From Nitrospirota bacterium (GTDB taxonomy: Bacteria; Nitrospirota; Nitrospiria; Nitrospirales; NS-4), in contig SCTG01000109.1 of assembly GCA_004298335.1 (NCBI GenBank), forward strand, positions 1 to 43,260: DNA of 43,260 bases, written 5' to 3'. The notes beneath the pieces were generated by a model, which was not told where the DNA came from, made no database searches, and saw only the letters and a list, made by a program, of their open reading frames with translations. Shown piece by piece: positions 8,463-16,680 of the stretch. The translations under genes and the position numbers were made by a program. Numbering within the stretch: the first letter of the stretch is position 1; every line of letters begins with the position of its first letter.

Positions 8463-9065
8463 GCATCCTCGTTGTTGATGACACACGGGAAAACCGGGAA
8501 ATGCTGAGCATGCTCCTGGAATCCGCCGGGTACCGGGACATCCTGTTTGCCGAATCGGCGGCGGCGGCGTTCGAGCGTCTTGGCATGGGCGGCTCCGGCG
8601 CGGCTCCGGTGGACGTCGATGTGATACTCATGGACGTGATGATGCCCGCTTTGGACGGGGTGGAGGCCTGCCGCCGCATCAAGGCGGCGGAGCGCTATTG
8701 CGACGCCGATCATCATGGTCACGGCCGTGACGGAGGCCGGTGTCCTGGAGGCGGCCTTTGCCGCGGGGGCCGTGGACTACCTCACGAAACCCATCAACCG
8801 GGTGGAGCTTTTTGCGCGGATACGCTCGGCCGTGAAGCTGAAGCGCGAGATGGACCGCCGCAAGGCCCGGGAACAGGAATTGGAGCAGGCCCTCCGGGAA
8901 GTCAAGGTCCTGCAGGGCTTGTTGCCGATCTGCTCGCATTGCAAAAAGATTCGCAACGATCAAAATCAGTGGCAACCCGTGGAAAGCTACATCAAGGCGC
9001 ATTCCGCTGCCGACTTCAGTCACGGCATCTGCCCGGAATGCCTGGACAAGCACTATTCCAAGTGA
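8459..9065 (+). pseudogene. Response regulator with cysteine-motif tail, broken by a one-base frameshift
   Basis: The first frame starts MSILVVDDTRENREML and carries the receiver domain through LMDVMMPALDGVEACRRIKA, with the phospho-acceptor Asp in LMDVMMP. The frame then fails near 8698. The rest of the receiver (MVTAVTEAG, DYLTKPINRVELFARI) and a C-terminal tail CSHCKKIRNDQNQW...CPECLDKHY continue in the next frame from about 8700 to 9065. Removing one T in the TATT at 8696-8699 restores RYATPIIMVTAV and one continuous protein of about 202 residues. The tail has two CxxC pairs and may bind a metal. It could be a true pseudogene, an assembly error or a programmed shift. Confidence 0.8.
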
Positions 9066-9092
9066 TCCGTACAGGCCCAGGAGGCCGGGACC

Positions 9093-9497
9093 ATGGTTGA
9101 GATTGTGAAAATTACGAAGACGGACGCCGAATGGAAGGCGCTGTTGACGCCGGAGCAGTATCGCGTGCTGCGCCAGGAGGGGACGGAGAAGCCCTTTGTC
9201 AATCCGTACCACAACAACAAGGCGCCCGGCATCTATCATTGCGCCGGCTGCGATCTGCCGTTGTTCTCATCCGAGCACAAGTACGACAGCCGGACGGGTT
9301 GGCCGAGCTTTTGGAAGCCAGTTTCCGACAAGGCCGTCGAGAAGAAAACGGACTGGAAGCTGCTCCATCCGAGGACCGAGGTCCATTGCGCGCGCTGCGG
9401 CGGCCACCAGGGCCACGTGTTCGACGACGGCCCGCCTCCCACCGGCCTGCGGTACTGCATCAATGCCGCCGCGCTGAAGTTCGTCCCGGCCAAGTAA
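9093..9497 (+). CDS. msrB: Peptide methionine (R)-S-oxide reductase
   Basis: A 134-residue stand-alone MsrB, which reduces the R-epimer of methionine sulfoxide in proteins. The structural zinc ligands appear as CAGC and CARC pairs. The catalytic region [11 protein letters not shown] contains the nucleophile Cys, and the substrate pocket motif GWPSFWKP is intact. There is no signal peptide, so it acts in the cytoplasm. It follows the response-regulator remnant by 27 bases and is closed by a hairpin with a T-run. Confidence 0.96.
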   Translation: MVEIVKITKTDAEWKALLTPEQYRVLRQEGTEKPFVNPYHNNKAPGIYHCAGCDLPLFSSEHKYDSRTGWPSFWKPVSDKAVEKKTDWKLLHPRTEVHCARCGGHQGHVFDDGPPPTGLRYCINAAALKFVPAK

Positions 9498-9520
9498 GAG
9501 AGGGCCGGCCCCCTCTTTTT
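9498..9520 (+). terminator. Rho-independent terminator after msrB
   Basis: GAGAGGG (9498-9504), loop CCGGCC, CCCTCT (9511-9516) and then TTTT. The stem begins directly after the msrB stop. Confidence 0.7.
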
Positions 9521-9819
9521 CACTTTAAGAACAGCACCCCCAGCGCGATCACCGCCAGGACGGCGGCGAAGATCGAGGCCCACAGGGCCCACACGAACGC
9601 CTTCTCCAGCTTCACGAGCTGTGTCGTCAGCTGCTCGATGAGCTGCAGCTGCGCGGCGATGCGCCGCTCCAGTTCGATCACGCGGGTGGCCGTATCGTCG
9701 AGGACGACCCGTTCCTTCTGCTGCTCTTTCTTCAGGCTCTTGACGGCATCGATGATGTCGGGGAGGTTCGGCGCGAGGAATTTAAAGAGGGCGCCGAGGA
9801 TCGTCCAGGGAACAGGCAT
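9520..9819 (-). CDS. Small coiled-coil membrane protein of unknown function
   Basis: A 99-residue protein. An amphipathic N-terminal stretch (PWTILGALFKFLAPNLPDII) is followed by a charged heptad region at about residues 27-70 (KKEQQKERVVLDDTATRVIE and ELERRIAAQLQLIEQLTTQL), predicted to be a coiled coil. A C-terminal transmembrane helix follows (WASIFAAVLAVIALGVLFL). It is probably anchored in the inner membrane with the coil in the cytoplasm. It lies 4 bases after the stop of the CCA/poly(A) polymerase-family gene on the same strand, so it is likely in that operon. No family is recognised. Confidence 0.72.
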   Translation of the reverse strand: MPVPWTILGALFKFLAPNLPDIIDAVKSLKKEQQKERVVLDDTATRVIELERRIAAQLQLIEQLTTQLVKLEKAFVWALWASIFAAVLAVIALGVLFLK

Positions 9820-9823
9820 GGGG

Positions 9824-11143
9824 TCATCCTCCTAGAGCGTTCGCGATCTTTTTCGCCAGGTCGCGTTCCTGGTCCTCGGATGCGACTTGGCCGTCCAGTC
9901 GGGCGTCGAGCAGGCGGTCCAGAATTTTCCCATAGAGCGGCCCCGGCTTGAGACCCATCTTCTTCAAGTCCTCTCCGGTCAGCGACGGCTTCACGTGCCG
10001 GTCGGGGGTCACGTGGGCCGTAAGGAGACGCTTTACGTGGGAGGACTTGGTCCTGGCCGCGAGCAGGATGAAACCTTCATCCGGAAGAGCGGCGAACAGC
10101 CGGTATGCCTGGGATGGTTTCAAGGCGCGGCGTCGGGCGAGAACGCGCGACGTGGACGCCAGGCGTTCCTTCACCGTACGGACCTTGTCGGCCTGCCGGT
10201 TCGGGAGCGCCAGGCGCTTCAGCACGGCGTCGGTTGCCGCGATGTCCAACCGTTCCGTCAGGTTCATGAAATAGACCAGCGCGCGATCGACCGGGCGGCC
10301 GGGGAATTGTTTCGCCCACCAGGCGAGGGCCTTGTGCAGGTCCGACAGGAACACGGAGAGTTGCGGGGTGAGGGTCACGGCGGGGTGGATGAACCGGAGG
10401 AGATCCAGCCCGGCCATGCGCCGGATTGTCCGGCGAGGGTCCTGTTCCGCCAGCAGCGCCATGACTTCGTTCCGCAGACGTGGGCCGGAAAGGCGGTGCA
10501 CCAGATCGGTCGCTGCCGCTTGCCTGAGGAGGCCCAAGGTGTTCGCATCGAGATGAAAGCCGAACCGTTGCTCGAAGCGGATGGCCCGGAACAGGCGTGT
10601 CGGGTCGTCCACGAAGCTTCGGTCATGGAGCACGCGGATCGTTTTCGCCTTCAAGTCATGCAGGCCGCCGTAATAGTCGATCACGTCCCCGAAGTGGCGG
10701 CCGTTCAAGTCAATGGCGAGCGCGTTGATCGTGAAGTCCCGGCGGTAGAGATCCTTCTCCAGCGAGCTGGGTTTCACGGCGGGCAGGGCGGTCGGATGCG
10801 CGTAGGATTCGCCGCGGGCGGTGGCCACGTCCAGCTTGAACCCGTCCGGAAAGACGACATAGGCCGTGGCGAACCGCTCGAAGATCTTCAGGGCGGCTCC
10901 GTGCCGGTCGGCCAGGCGCCCGGCAAAGGCCATGCCGTCGCCTTCCACCGCGATGTCGACGTCAATCGTCGTATGCCCCAACAGGAGATCCCGGACCAGA
11001 CCGCCGACAACAAAGGCCGAGACGCCGGATTGTCCGGCCAGTCTGCCGGCGTCCTCCAAGCGCTTGAAAACCTTGGCCGGGAGGCGATCACGCATCAGTT
11101 TGCGGAGATTCCGGCCGTGAGTCGCAGGGAAAAGCATTGTCAT
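9824..11143 (-). CDS. cca: tRNA nucleotidyltransferase / poly(A) polymerase family protein
   Basis: Class II nucleotidyltransferase that adds CCA, or only part of it, to tRNA 3' ends. The nucleotide-binding GGLVRD lies at residues 47-52 and the catalytic DVD at 61-63. RRDFTINALAIDL and DPTRLFRAIRFEQRFGF are further family motifs. The C-terminal half (residues about 300-439) is helical. The two tRNA-Ser, the Val, Asp and Gly genes here all encode CCA, so the enzyme would mainly repair ends; a poly(A) polymerase or A-adding role is possible. The best promoter lies only 3 bases before the ATG at 11143, so the real start may be this ATG or the one at 11137. Confidence 0.9.
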   Translation of the reverse strand: MTMLFPATHGRNLRKLMRDRLPAKVFKRLEDAGRLAGQSGVSAFVVGGLVRDLLLGHTTIDVDIAVEGDGMAFAGRLADRHGAALKIFERFATAYVVFPDGFKLDVATARGESYAHPTALPAVKPSSLEKDLYRRDFTINALAIDLNGRHFGDVIDYYGGLHDLKAKTIRVLHDRSFVDDPTRLFRAIRFEQRFGFHLDANTLGLLRQAAATDLVHRLSGPRLRNEVMALLAEQDPRRTIRRMAGLDLLRFIHPAVTLTPQLSVFLSDLHKALAWWAKQFPGRPVDRALVYFMNLTERLDIAATDAVLKRLALPNRQADKVRTVKERLASTSRVLARRRALKPSQAYRLFAALPDEGFILLAARTKSSHVKRLLTAHVTPDRHVKPSLTGEDLKKMGLKPGPLYGKILDRLLDARLDGQVASEDQERDLAKKIANALGG

Positions 11144-11146
11144 CGG

Positions 11147-11175
11147 ATTGTAACAGGATCGTGAGAAGGTGTTAA
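11147..11175 (-). promoter_or_regulatory. Promoter of the CCA/poly(A) polymerase-family gene, abutting its start codon
   Basis: Minus-strand TTAACA (11175-11170), 17 bp, TACAAT (11152-11147). The -10 box ends 3 bases before the ATG at 11143, so transcription should start at or within a few bases of the start codon. Confidence 0.65.
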
Positions 11176-11182
11176 GAAACGG

Positions 11183-11213
11183 TTGACAAATGTTCCTGCG
11201 GGGAAGCGATAAT
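11183..11213 (+). promoter_or_regulatory. Promoter of the peroxiredoxin gene
   Basis: TTGACA (11183-11188) and GATAAT (11208-11213) are 19 bp apart, divergent from the promoter on the other strand. The leader is about 60 bases and includes the ribosome-binding site of the peroxiredoxin. Confidence 0.6.
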
Positions 11214-11281
11214 GGCTATAGTATTGCGCGGCGATGCGCGAGTCAGCGAGCAATGAATAGTGAATCGAAAGGAGACCGGAT

Positions 11282-11917
11282 ATGGCATTACGGCTGGGAG
11301 ATGAAGCGCCGAATTTTACGGCGGAAACGACTGAAGGCACCGTGAATTTTCACGAGTGGTTGGGAAGCGGCTGGGGCATTCTCTTCTCTCACCCGAAAGA
11401 CTTCACGCCGGTGTGCACCACCGAGTTGGGCTACATGGCGAAGGTCAAGGGCGAGTTCGAGAAGAAGGGCGTCAAGGTGATCGCGATCAGCGTCGATCCG
11501 CTGGACTTGCACAAGGGATGGACCAAGGATATCAACGAGACCCAGCACTGCACGGTGAGCTATCCCCTGATCGCCGACCCGGAGAAGAAGGTCGCGATGC
11601 TCTACGACATGATCCACCCCAATGCCGCGGACAACATGACGGTCCGGTCGGTGTTCGTCATCGGGCCGGACAAGAAGATCAAGCTCATGCTCACCTATCC
11701 CGCCTCCTGCGGCCGGAACTTCGACGAGCTGATGCGGGTGGTGGACTCCCTGCAACTCACCGCGAAGTACAAGGTGGCGACGCCGGTCAACTGGAAGGAC
11801 GGTCAGGAGTGCATCATCGTGCCGGCCGTGAAGGATGACGAAGCCAAGACACTGTTCCCCAAGGGCTTCAAGTCGGTCAAGCCCTACCTGCGCTTCACGC
11901 CGCAGCCCAACAAGTAA
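11282..11917 (+). CDS. 1-Cys peroxiredoxin (Prx6 type)
   Basis: A 211-residue thiol peroxidase that reduces hydrogen peroxide and organic hydroperoxides. The peroxidatic Cys is C45 in HPKDFTPVCTTELG, the Prx6-specific context. The extended C-terminal domain (VATPVNWKDGQECIIVPAVK) and overall length also match Prx6 instead of AhpC. No AhpF gene lies nearby. AAAGGAGA precedes the ATG at proper spacing. It has its own promoter and ends at a strong hairpin, so it appears monocistronic. Confidence 0.94.
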   Translation: MALRLGDEAPNFTAETTEGTVNFHEWLGSGWGILFSHPKDFTPVCTTELGYMAKVKGEFEKKGVKVIAISVDPLDLHKGWTKDINETQHCTVSYPLIADPEKKVAMLYDMIHPNAADNMTVRSVFVIGPDKKIKLMLTYPASCGRNFDELMRVVDSLQLTAKYKVATPVNWKDGQECIIVPAVKDDEAKTLFPKGFKSVKPYLRFTPQPNK

Positions 11918-11934
11918 TCGAATAACGGTATTCA

Positions 11935-11961
11935 GGGGGACGGAGATCAGCTCCGTCCCCC
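11935..11961. terminator. Strong hairpin between convergent genes
   Basis: A perfect 11 bp stem, GGGGGACGGAG (11935-11945) and CTCCGTCCCCC (11951-11961), with a 5-base loop ATCAG. It separates the peroxiredoxin gene from the convergent dabA and probably ends both transcripts, although neither side has a T-run. Confidence 0.6.
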
Positions 11962-11974
11962 GCGGCCCTTCACA

Positions 11975-14900
11975 TCAGGCAACGTAGGCAGGCTGAGCAG
12001 TCGGGACGCTTTGCCACTGTCCCGCGGGCCCATACCGCAGGAACTCTCCAGACCGAAAATCCAGCACCATCAGATGCGCCCAACGGTGGTCGAAGAGTTT
12101 CTGGAGTCCCCGGTGGCGCTGCACGATGGCGTTGACCAGCCCCGGATTCGCTTCGACGACGAACGTCAGTCTCATGGGCTCGTGGACCCACACCATTTGC
12201 CACGGGAGACCGATCCGCAGGTCGCTTTGCGCTCCATCCATGACCCCGATCAGGCCGGTGATGTTGTGCGGCACCTTGGTGCCGCAACCGTATCGACGGT
12301 TGTCCACACGGGAAAAGTAGTACTCGAGTCCGATTCCTACCGCCACCGGCACCACCGCAGTCAGAATCCGCTCCAAGATCGCCCCGTCGGGGTCCTGCGG
12401 CGGATCGTATGACTGCAGGAACGCGCGGCGGTCCAGAAACACGCCCTGGGTTAATGACCTCCGCGCAACGATCACCGACGCATTGGTCGCGTGGCCCCAC
12501 TCAGGATGAACCTGGGTAAAGTCCACCGAGCGGCGCTCCATGTGCCGGAGGGCGCGGTTGGGTGAGGCCCCTTGGGGGGCCATGGGAAGCAACCGGCAGC
12601 GTTCCTTGGCGTTCAAGGCACGGGCCTGGTCCATGTCACGCATCAGGCGCTGGCATTCCTGCAGATGGGTCGCAGGACACTTGTCCATATCGAAATACGT
12701 GATGTCGTCGGACGCCGTGTTGTGTTGCGCGCCGATGAAATACGTGTCTGCCGGAATATCGATGCCGCGCGCGCGGAGCGCGAAACGAACCTCGGGACGA
12801 TTGGCCATCGCCGCCAGTGCCCGTGCGTTGGGCCCGCCGTGCTTGCCTCCGCAAGCGCCGCAGTCGTGGGCGGACTCATGCGGATTGTTCTGGCTGGTGG
12901 AGCCATGCCCGATGAAGAGGACCAGACGAGCGAATCGTTTCGTCAGCCCCATGATCCGAAGCTGCCCCTCCACGATGCCTGCCTGTTCGTCCACCGTGAA
13001 CCCCAGTCTCTGAGGAGTTGCAGCGGGGCCGGTCCGGTCCGAAGTGGGCTCCAGCAGCAAGGTCGTTTTCACGGGAGGAGCAAGCGAATGCTCCAAGCGC
13101 TCCAGGAACCGCTCGAACCGGCGAGGGAAAAGGGTCTTGCCCAACAAGGCACCTCCCAAAAGAGACGCCGTGAGATCAATCACAAAGTAGGAGGTGACCG
13201 GATTGGTCTTGAGCTCCGAGAAGAGCTTGTCGGAAAGAGCGAGCCACTTCTTCCCGAGGGCGTTACGGCGCCAATCATTGCCCTGATCGTGGCTGGCGAC
13301 CTCCAGGACTCGATGGACAGGTGTGATGACCACCGGACAGAGTGCAGTCGTCTTGTCTTCGTTCAGCCGGCTGTAATTGATGGCCACACCGAAAAATCCG
13401 GCGGTTCCAAACGTTTCGTAGGAGGAGTCCTGCGCTTCGATGTGCCGGCGCAGACTCTCCTCCCGCTCATCAATGCAGAGGGCAAACTGCGCGCGTGGTC
13501 GTTCTTCCCGCCCAATGACCGCGGACCTGTTGTGCGCGAGGTTTTGCAGGAGTTGTTTCTGGTGATGGTGCTCGTAGGCCTGCAGCCAAACGGGCCCATG
13601 GGCTGACGAGGGAAACGAGTCGAGGACTTGGAGGAGCCGATCGGTCTCATCGACGGAGAGCGATCTGACTTCTCCGGCGCTGAAGCCCAGGAACTGGGCC
13701 AGGTGAAACAGCCGCCAGGCGTTCCGGCAGAGAGTGTGGATCGAACTGTGTCCCGGCGTTTGAGATTCCCGATAGACCCAGATCCTCTCCGCCAGCCTGA
13801 TCCAATCCTCCCGGTCCAGGCCTTGGGGGTTCTTTCGGAGCAGGTTCCGCGCAGGCTCAGCCAAATACGAGGGCAACCCGCCAAGGCTGAGTTCCCGCCG
13901 CACCATGAATTCGCTGGGATGATCGCGAAACAGGCGATGGAGGCTTCGTGCGGTCCCGTCGAGGTTCCAGACGGTCCGACAGACGTGTTTGATGAGCAGG
14001 GACTCGCAGAACAGCCGCACCGCGAGATACTCGACCAAATCAATGTGCTCCGCTTGCTGCCTTGTGTACTGAGGACGGTGCTCCCGCCATTTGATCAACC
14101 CGGCCCACCCCGGGAGTTGCACCAGGCGTTTGGCCAAATAGTCGCTCCAATGGTCCTCCGGAATACCGAGCGCATGCAGCGTCGCGATCAGCGCGTCCTC
14201 CGCACGATCCGGAAGGCTCCGAACCGCTGCCCGCCACCCGCGGACTCCCGCCAAGGTGAAACTCCAGTCGTGCCCGGCAAGCGCTTTCCAGGCGGCATAA
14301 AAGCCCCGCGCCCGTCCAGGCATCGGCCAGGCGGCAAGACCTTCGTCGAGAAAGGCGGCACACCACTTGATCATGTAGTGGTTCACCTGAGCCGTGAGGT
14401 CCAGCCCCGTCATCCGGCGGAGAAAATCGCTCAGCGTGAGGTCGTGGCCGAGGTGCGCCATCTTCTCGGCCAGGATCGTGTGAGCGGCCTTGATCATCTG
14501 TTCGCGTGGATCCAATTTGCGAAGATCCGCCAGAAGCCGGCGTCGCGTCGACGTCCGGCCGCGCAGGGTGACCAACTCATCGAGCGCCTGGAAGCCCTTC
14601 CGCGTGAGGTCGGTTGGTCTGAGTCCCTCCAGGATGATCCGGCAGAGGCGTTCTTCCTGGAGGGCGTCACTAGGAGCGTTCTCTTCTCCATCGGACCAAT
14701 GAGGGACGTCCTCCTGGATCGCCTCCCAGGCCGGCAGAGTCAGCCCCTCTTCCAGCATCCCGGCAAGAATGGCTTGCCGCCGCTGCTCGGCATGCGGATC
14801 CTGGCGCGGTATCGCATACTTCTCGCCTAGCGCAGCCCGGGCGCCGTCAGAAAGATGCACGCGCAGCTCTTCTCTGAGCAGGCGGCGCCAGGCCTCCTCA

Positions 14901-16312
14901 TCGATGGGCTGGGTGGTGATCAGGATGGGATGCGCCATGACGTCATCCCACGACTCCCACCAGAACCCTCCACGCCTTTGACTCTCATCCAGCAAACGCA
15001 CGAGAGGACTGCTGTAGCCTACCCCTCTCGGTTTTCTGGCAAGGAGCGACTGGGCCTTCGCTGTGAGCGTCAATGGCGGAATCGCGCCCGGCTGGTACGG
15101 TTCCTTGGCTTTGCTGAGGAGGGCAAGGATCACCTCGCGCCGTTCCTGCCGTCGCGCCAGGTACGCCACTTTCGTCTCGATCGCTGTTTTGAGGTCGGCG
15201 GTCAGCGGGATAGCCAATCCCTCATCACGCTCGACGGCCATGACCCGTTCGTACAGCGAGGTCGCGATGCGGTCCGCTTGATCCTCCTGGTGAAGACCCT
15301 GCGGGTTGGTGGGGGAGAGAGGGTCCTCGAGTCCCCGCCTGGACAGCACGGCGTTCCAGAGAGAGCGGATCGCATAGGTTTCCAAGTGCTGTTCAAAGTA
15401 CAGGCTGATGGCGGCAAAGGTTCCGCGCGTGCCGAGGTGCCGGGGAACGAGGTCGTGCAGAAGGCGCCCCTCGGCCTTGAGCCATCGAGCCCGCAATTCA
15501 TCCAGGCGACGCGTCGCGTAAAGTCCCACGTTGTAGAGTTGACGGTCGATGCATTTGAGATACCCTTGGCGACGATCCGGTGGAATCTCCAGACGATCCA
15601 GCCACGTTGTGACATTCTCGCTGAACCGGTCGTCGTCGAGGAAAGAACGTGGCGCCTGGTCCTCGGGTTCGTGCTGGGCTTCACGATCCAGCTCGTGGCA
15701 GAGCCCGTTCCGGAGGCAACTGGGCAGATCCAGGTTGATGTGTGCCTGCACCCACTCGGCCAGGGTCCATTCGCGCCCGACACGGTCGAGGCTGAGCCGC
15801 AACTCTGTCGAGGACTTCCGCTGGATCGCCGATTGCTTTTCAGGGGGCACGTCCTTGCGAAAACGACGAGTGGCTTTCTCTTGGTGAACCAGCCAGGGAA
15901 GGTGGGAGGGATCGACCGATTCGATGCCGTGGAGCAAGTGCACGCGGTGAATGTCGTGGGCTGCAATCCATTGCCCATCGACCTCCGCGATGCGGCCCGG
16001 CCCGGGCGGAAGAGCGTGGCTGGCAAACGCAGCCACGAGGTCGTCATCGGTAATCCGCCCTGTCCGGTACAGCCTTCGGAATTCGGCGTTCGGCAAATAT
16101 CCCTGGCCGCCCAGGAGACGCTCGGCTTCTTGAACCGCCTGCTCGAACGGAAGGTGCTCCAGGCTGTGCAGGGGGTTGGTGTGGATGAAGGTGCTAATGG
16201 GGCCCTGGGCGTGCAGGATCTCGGCAGCATGTGCCACCTTCGAGCGCAGGCTGTGCCGTTGGGCATCCGTGATGCTCTGGCCATGCCCGATGGGTTCGCG
16301 ATCGTTTGCCAT
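11975..16312 (-). CDS. dabA: DabA/MpsB family inorganic-carbon uptake protein (DUF2309), extended form
   Basis: DabA is the carbonic-anhydrase-like, membrane-attached subunit of energy-coupled CO2/bicarbonate uptake, working with the NuoL-like DabB. The zinc-site residues can be located: C946 and D948 in LCIDEREES, H1136 in FIGHGS, and C1151 in HDCGACGG. The His-to-Cys spacing of 15 matches the site described for the Halothiobacillus protein (C351, D353, H524, C539). The N-terminal THNPLHSLEHLPF-like stretch (here FIHTNPLHSLEHLPFEQAV) and VNHYMIKWCAAFLDEG are also typical. At 1445 residues it is hundreds longer than usual; the extra part lies before residue 600. No dabB is adjacent. It is divergent from mpsC and a carbonic anhydrase gene. 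Confidence 0.9.
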   Translation of the reverse strand: MANDREPIGHGQSITDAQRHSLRSKVAHAAEILHAQGPISTFIHTNPLHSLEHLPFEQAVQEAERLLGGQGYLPNAEFRRLYRTGRITDDDLVAAFASHALPPGPGRIAEVDGQWIAAHDIHRVHLLHGIESVDPSHLPWLVHQEKATRRFRKDVPPEKQSAIQRKSSTELRLSLDRVGREWTLAEWVQAHINLDLPSCLRNGLCHELDREAQHEPEDQAPRSFLDDDRFSENVTTWLDRLEIPPDRRQGYLKCIDRQLYNVGLYATRRLDELRARWLKAEGRLLHDLVPRHLGTRGTFAAISLYFEQHLETYAIRSLWNAVLSRRGLEDPLSPTNPQGLHQEDQADRIATSLYERVMAVERDEGLAIPLTADLKTAIETKVAYLARRQERREVILALLSKAKEPYQPGAIPPLTLTAKAQSLLARKPRGVGYSSPLVRLLDESQRRGGFWWESWDDVMAHPILITTQPIDEEAWRRLLREELRVHLSDGARAALGEKYAIPRQDPHAEQRRQAILAGMLEEGLTLPAWEAIQEDVPHWSDGEENAPSDALQEERLCRIILEGLRPTDLTRKGFQALDELVTLRGRTSTRRRLLADLRKLDPREQMIKAAHTILAEKMAHLGHDLTLSDFLRRMTGLDLTAQVNHYMIKWCAAFLDEGLAAWPMPGRARGFYAAWKALAGHDWSFTLAGVRGWRAAVRSLPDRAEDALIATLHALGIPEDHWSDYLAKRLVQLPGWAGLIKWREHRPQYTRQQAEHIDLVEYLAVRLFCESLLIKHVCRTVWNLDGTARSLHRLFRDHPSEFMVRRELSLGGLPSYLAEPARNLLRKNPQGLDREDWIRLAERIWVYRESQTPGHSSIHTLCRNAWRLFHLAQFLGFSAGEVRSLSVDETDRLLQVLDSFPSSAHGPVWLQAYEHHHQKQLLQNLAHNRSAVIGREERPRAQFALCIDEREESLRRHIEAQDSSYETFGTAGFFGVAINYSRLNEDKTTALCPVVITPVHRVLEVASHDQGNDWRRNALGKKWLALSDKLFSELKTNPVTSYFVIDLTASLLGGALLGKTLFPRRFERFLERLEHSLAPPVKTTLLLEPTSDRTGPAATPQRLGFTVDEQAGIVEGQLRIMGLTKRFARLVLFIGHGSTSQNNPHESAHDCGACGGKHGGPNARALAAMANRPEVRFALRARGIDIPADTYFIGAQHNTASDDITYFDMDKCPATHLQECQRLMRDMDQARALNAKERCRLLPMAPQGASPNRALRHMERRSVDFTQVHPEWGHATNASVIVARRSLTQGVFLDRRAFLQSYDPPQDPDGAILERILTAVVPVAVGIGLEYYFSRVDNRRYGCGTKVPHNITGLIGVMDGAQSDLRIGLPWQMVWVHEPMRLTFVVEANPGLVNAIVQRHRGLQKLFDHRWAHLMVLDFRSGEFLRYGPAGQWQSVPTAQPAYVA

Positions 16313-16519
16313 AACAGCGTCGGCTCCAAAACAAAAAAGCCAACCGGCGTCCTCGAAGAGCTTCCGAGGGCGCGCGGTTGGCTTGCACTGCGGCCGACCC
16401 CCCCGGAGCGGGAGTCGGCTACCCTACCTGCCTTTGCGCTGCGGTGTAACCTGCTGGACGATGGCTCCGTCTGTCTTTGCAGGAACAAGGACAGGGGGCA
16501 CCACCGTGGGAACAGCTAA
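16313..16519 (-). promoter_or_regulatory. Structured leader region of dabA
   Basis: This 368-base gap to mpsC (16313-16680) holds no convincing gene. Read on the minus strand toward dabA, it contains a first hairpin GCCGAC...GTCGGC (16419-16393) and then a large intrinsic terminator (16384-16328). A GGAG at 16327-16324 lies 11 bases before the dabA ATG. A short reading frame starting at GTG 16504 and ending at 16424 could be a leader peptide but has no ribosome-binding site. Attenuation control of dabA is inferred. Confidence 0.5.
16328..16384 (-). terminator. Intrinsic terminator inside the dabA leader
   Basis: On the minus strand AAGCCAACCG pairs perfectly with CGGTTGGCTT. Inside this 10 bp stem further pairing is possible (GCG/CGC and CCTCG/CGAGG), and the hairpin is followed by TTTTTTGTTTT. 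It ends 15 bases before the dabA ATG, so any dabA transcript starting upstream has to read through it. Confidence 0.8.
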
Positions 16520-16548
16520 CTGATACCAGAGCGGGACGGTGCGATCAA
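16520..16548 (-). promoter_or_regulatory. Candidate dabA promoter
   Basis: TTGATC (16548-16543), 17 bp, TATCAG (16525-16520) on the minus strand. Both boxes match four of six consensus bases. It would give a leader of about 200 bases that includes both hairpins. Confidence 0.35.
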
Positions 16549-16577
16549 TCAAATTTTCATTCTCAGGCTGAATGCAA

Positions 16578-16596
16578 GCCTCTTCAGCAATGAGGC
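16578..16596. promoter_or_regulatory. Dyad between the divergent dabA and mpsC promoters
   Basis: GCCTC (16578-16582), 9 bases, GAGGC (16592-16596). It lies about 25 bp upstream of the mpsC -35 box and about 30 bp upstream of the candidate dabA -35 box, a fitting place for a shared regulator site. The binding protein is unknown. Confidence 0.3.
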
Positions 16597-16620
16597 GAGC
16601 GACCCCTCCATGACTAAAGC

Positions 16621-16650
16621 TTGTTCTCGGGCAGGCCCTGTCTCTATAAT
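16621..16650 (+). promoter_or_regulatory. Promoter of the mpsC-carbonic anhydrase operon
   Basis: A perfect TATAAT (16645-16650) with TTGTTC (16621-16626) 18 bp upstream. The predicted transcript starts near 16657, which rules out in-frame start codons before the ATG at 16681. Confidence 0.6.
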
Positions 16651-16680
16651 CTGGCCGCGGCAACCACAGGACCGACCGGC

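Noticed and set aside
14855..16519. A 554-codon open frame on the plus strand inside dabA
   Set aside because: It is antisense to a well-supported DabA and shows the His/Arg/Pro-rich composition of a frame shadow, with no start signal or family motif.
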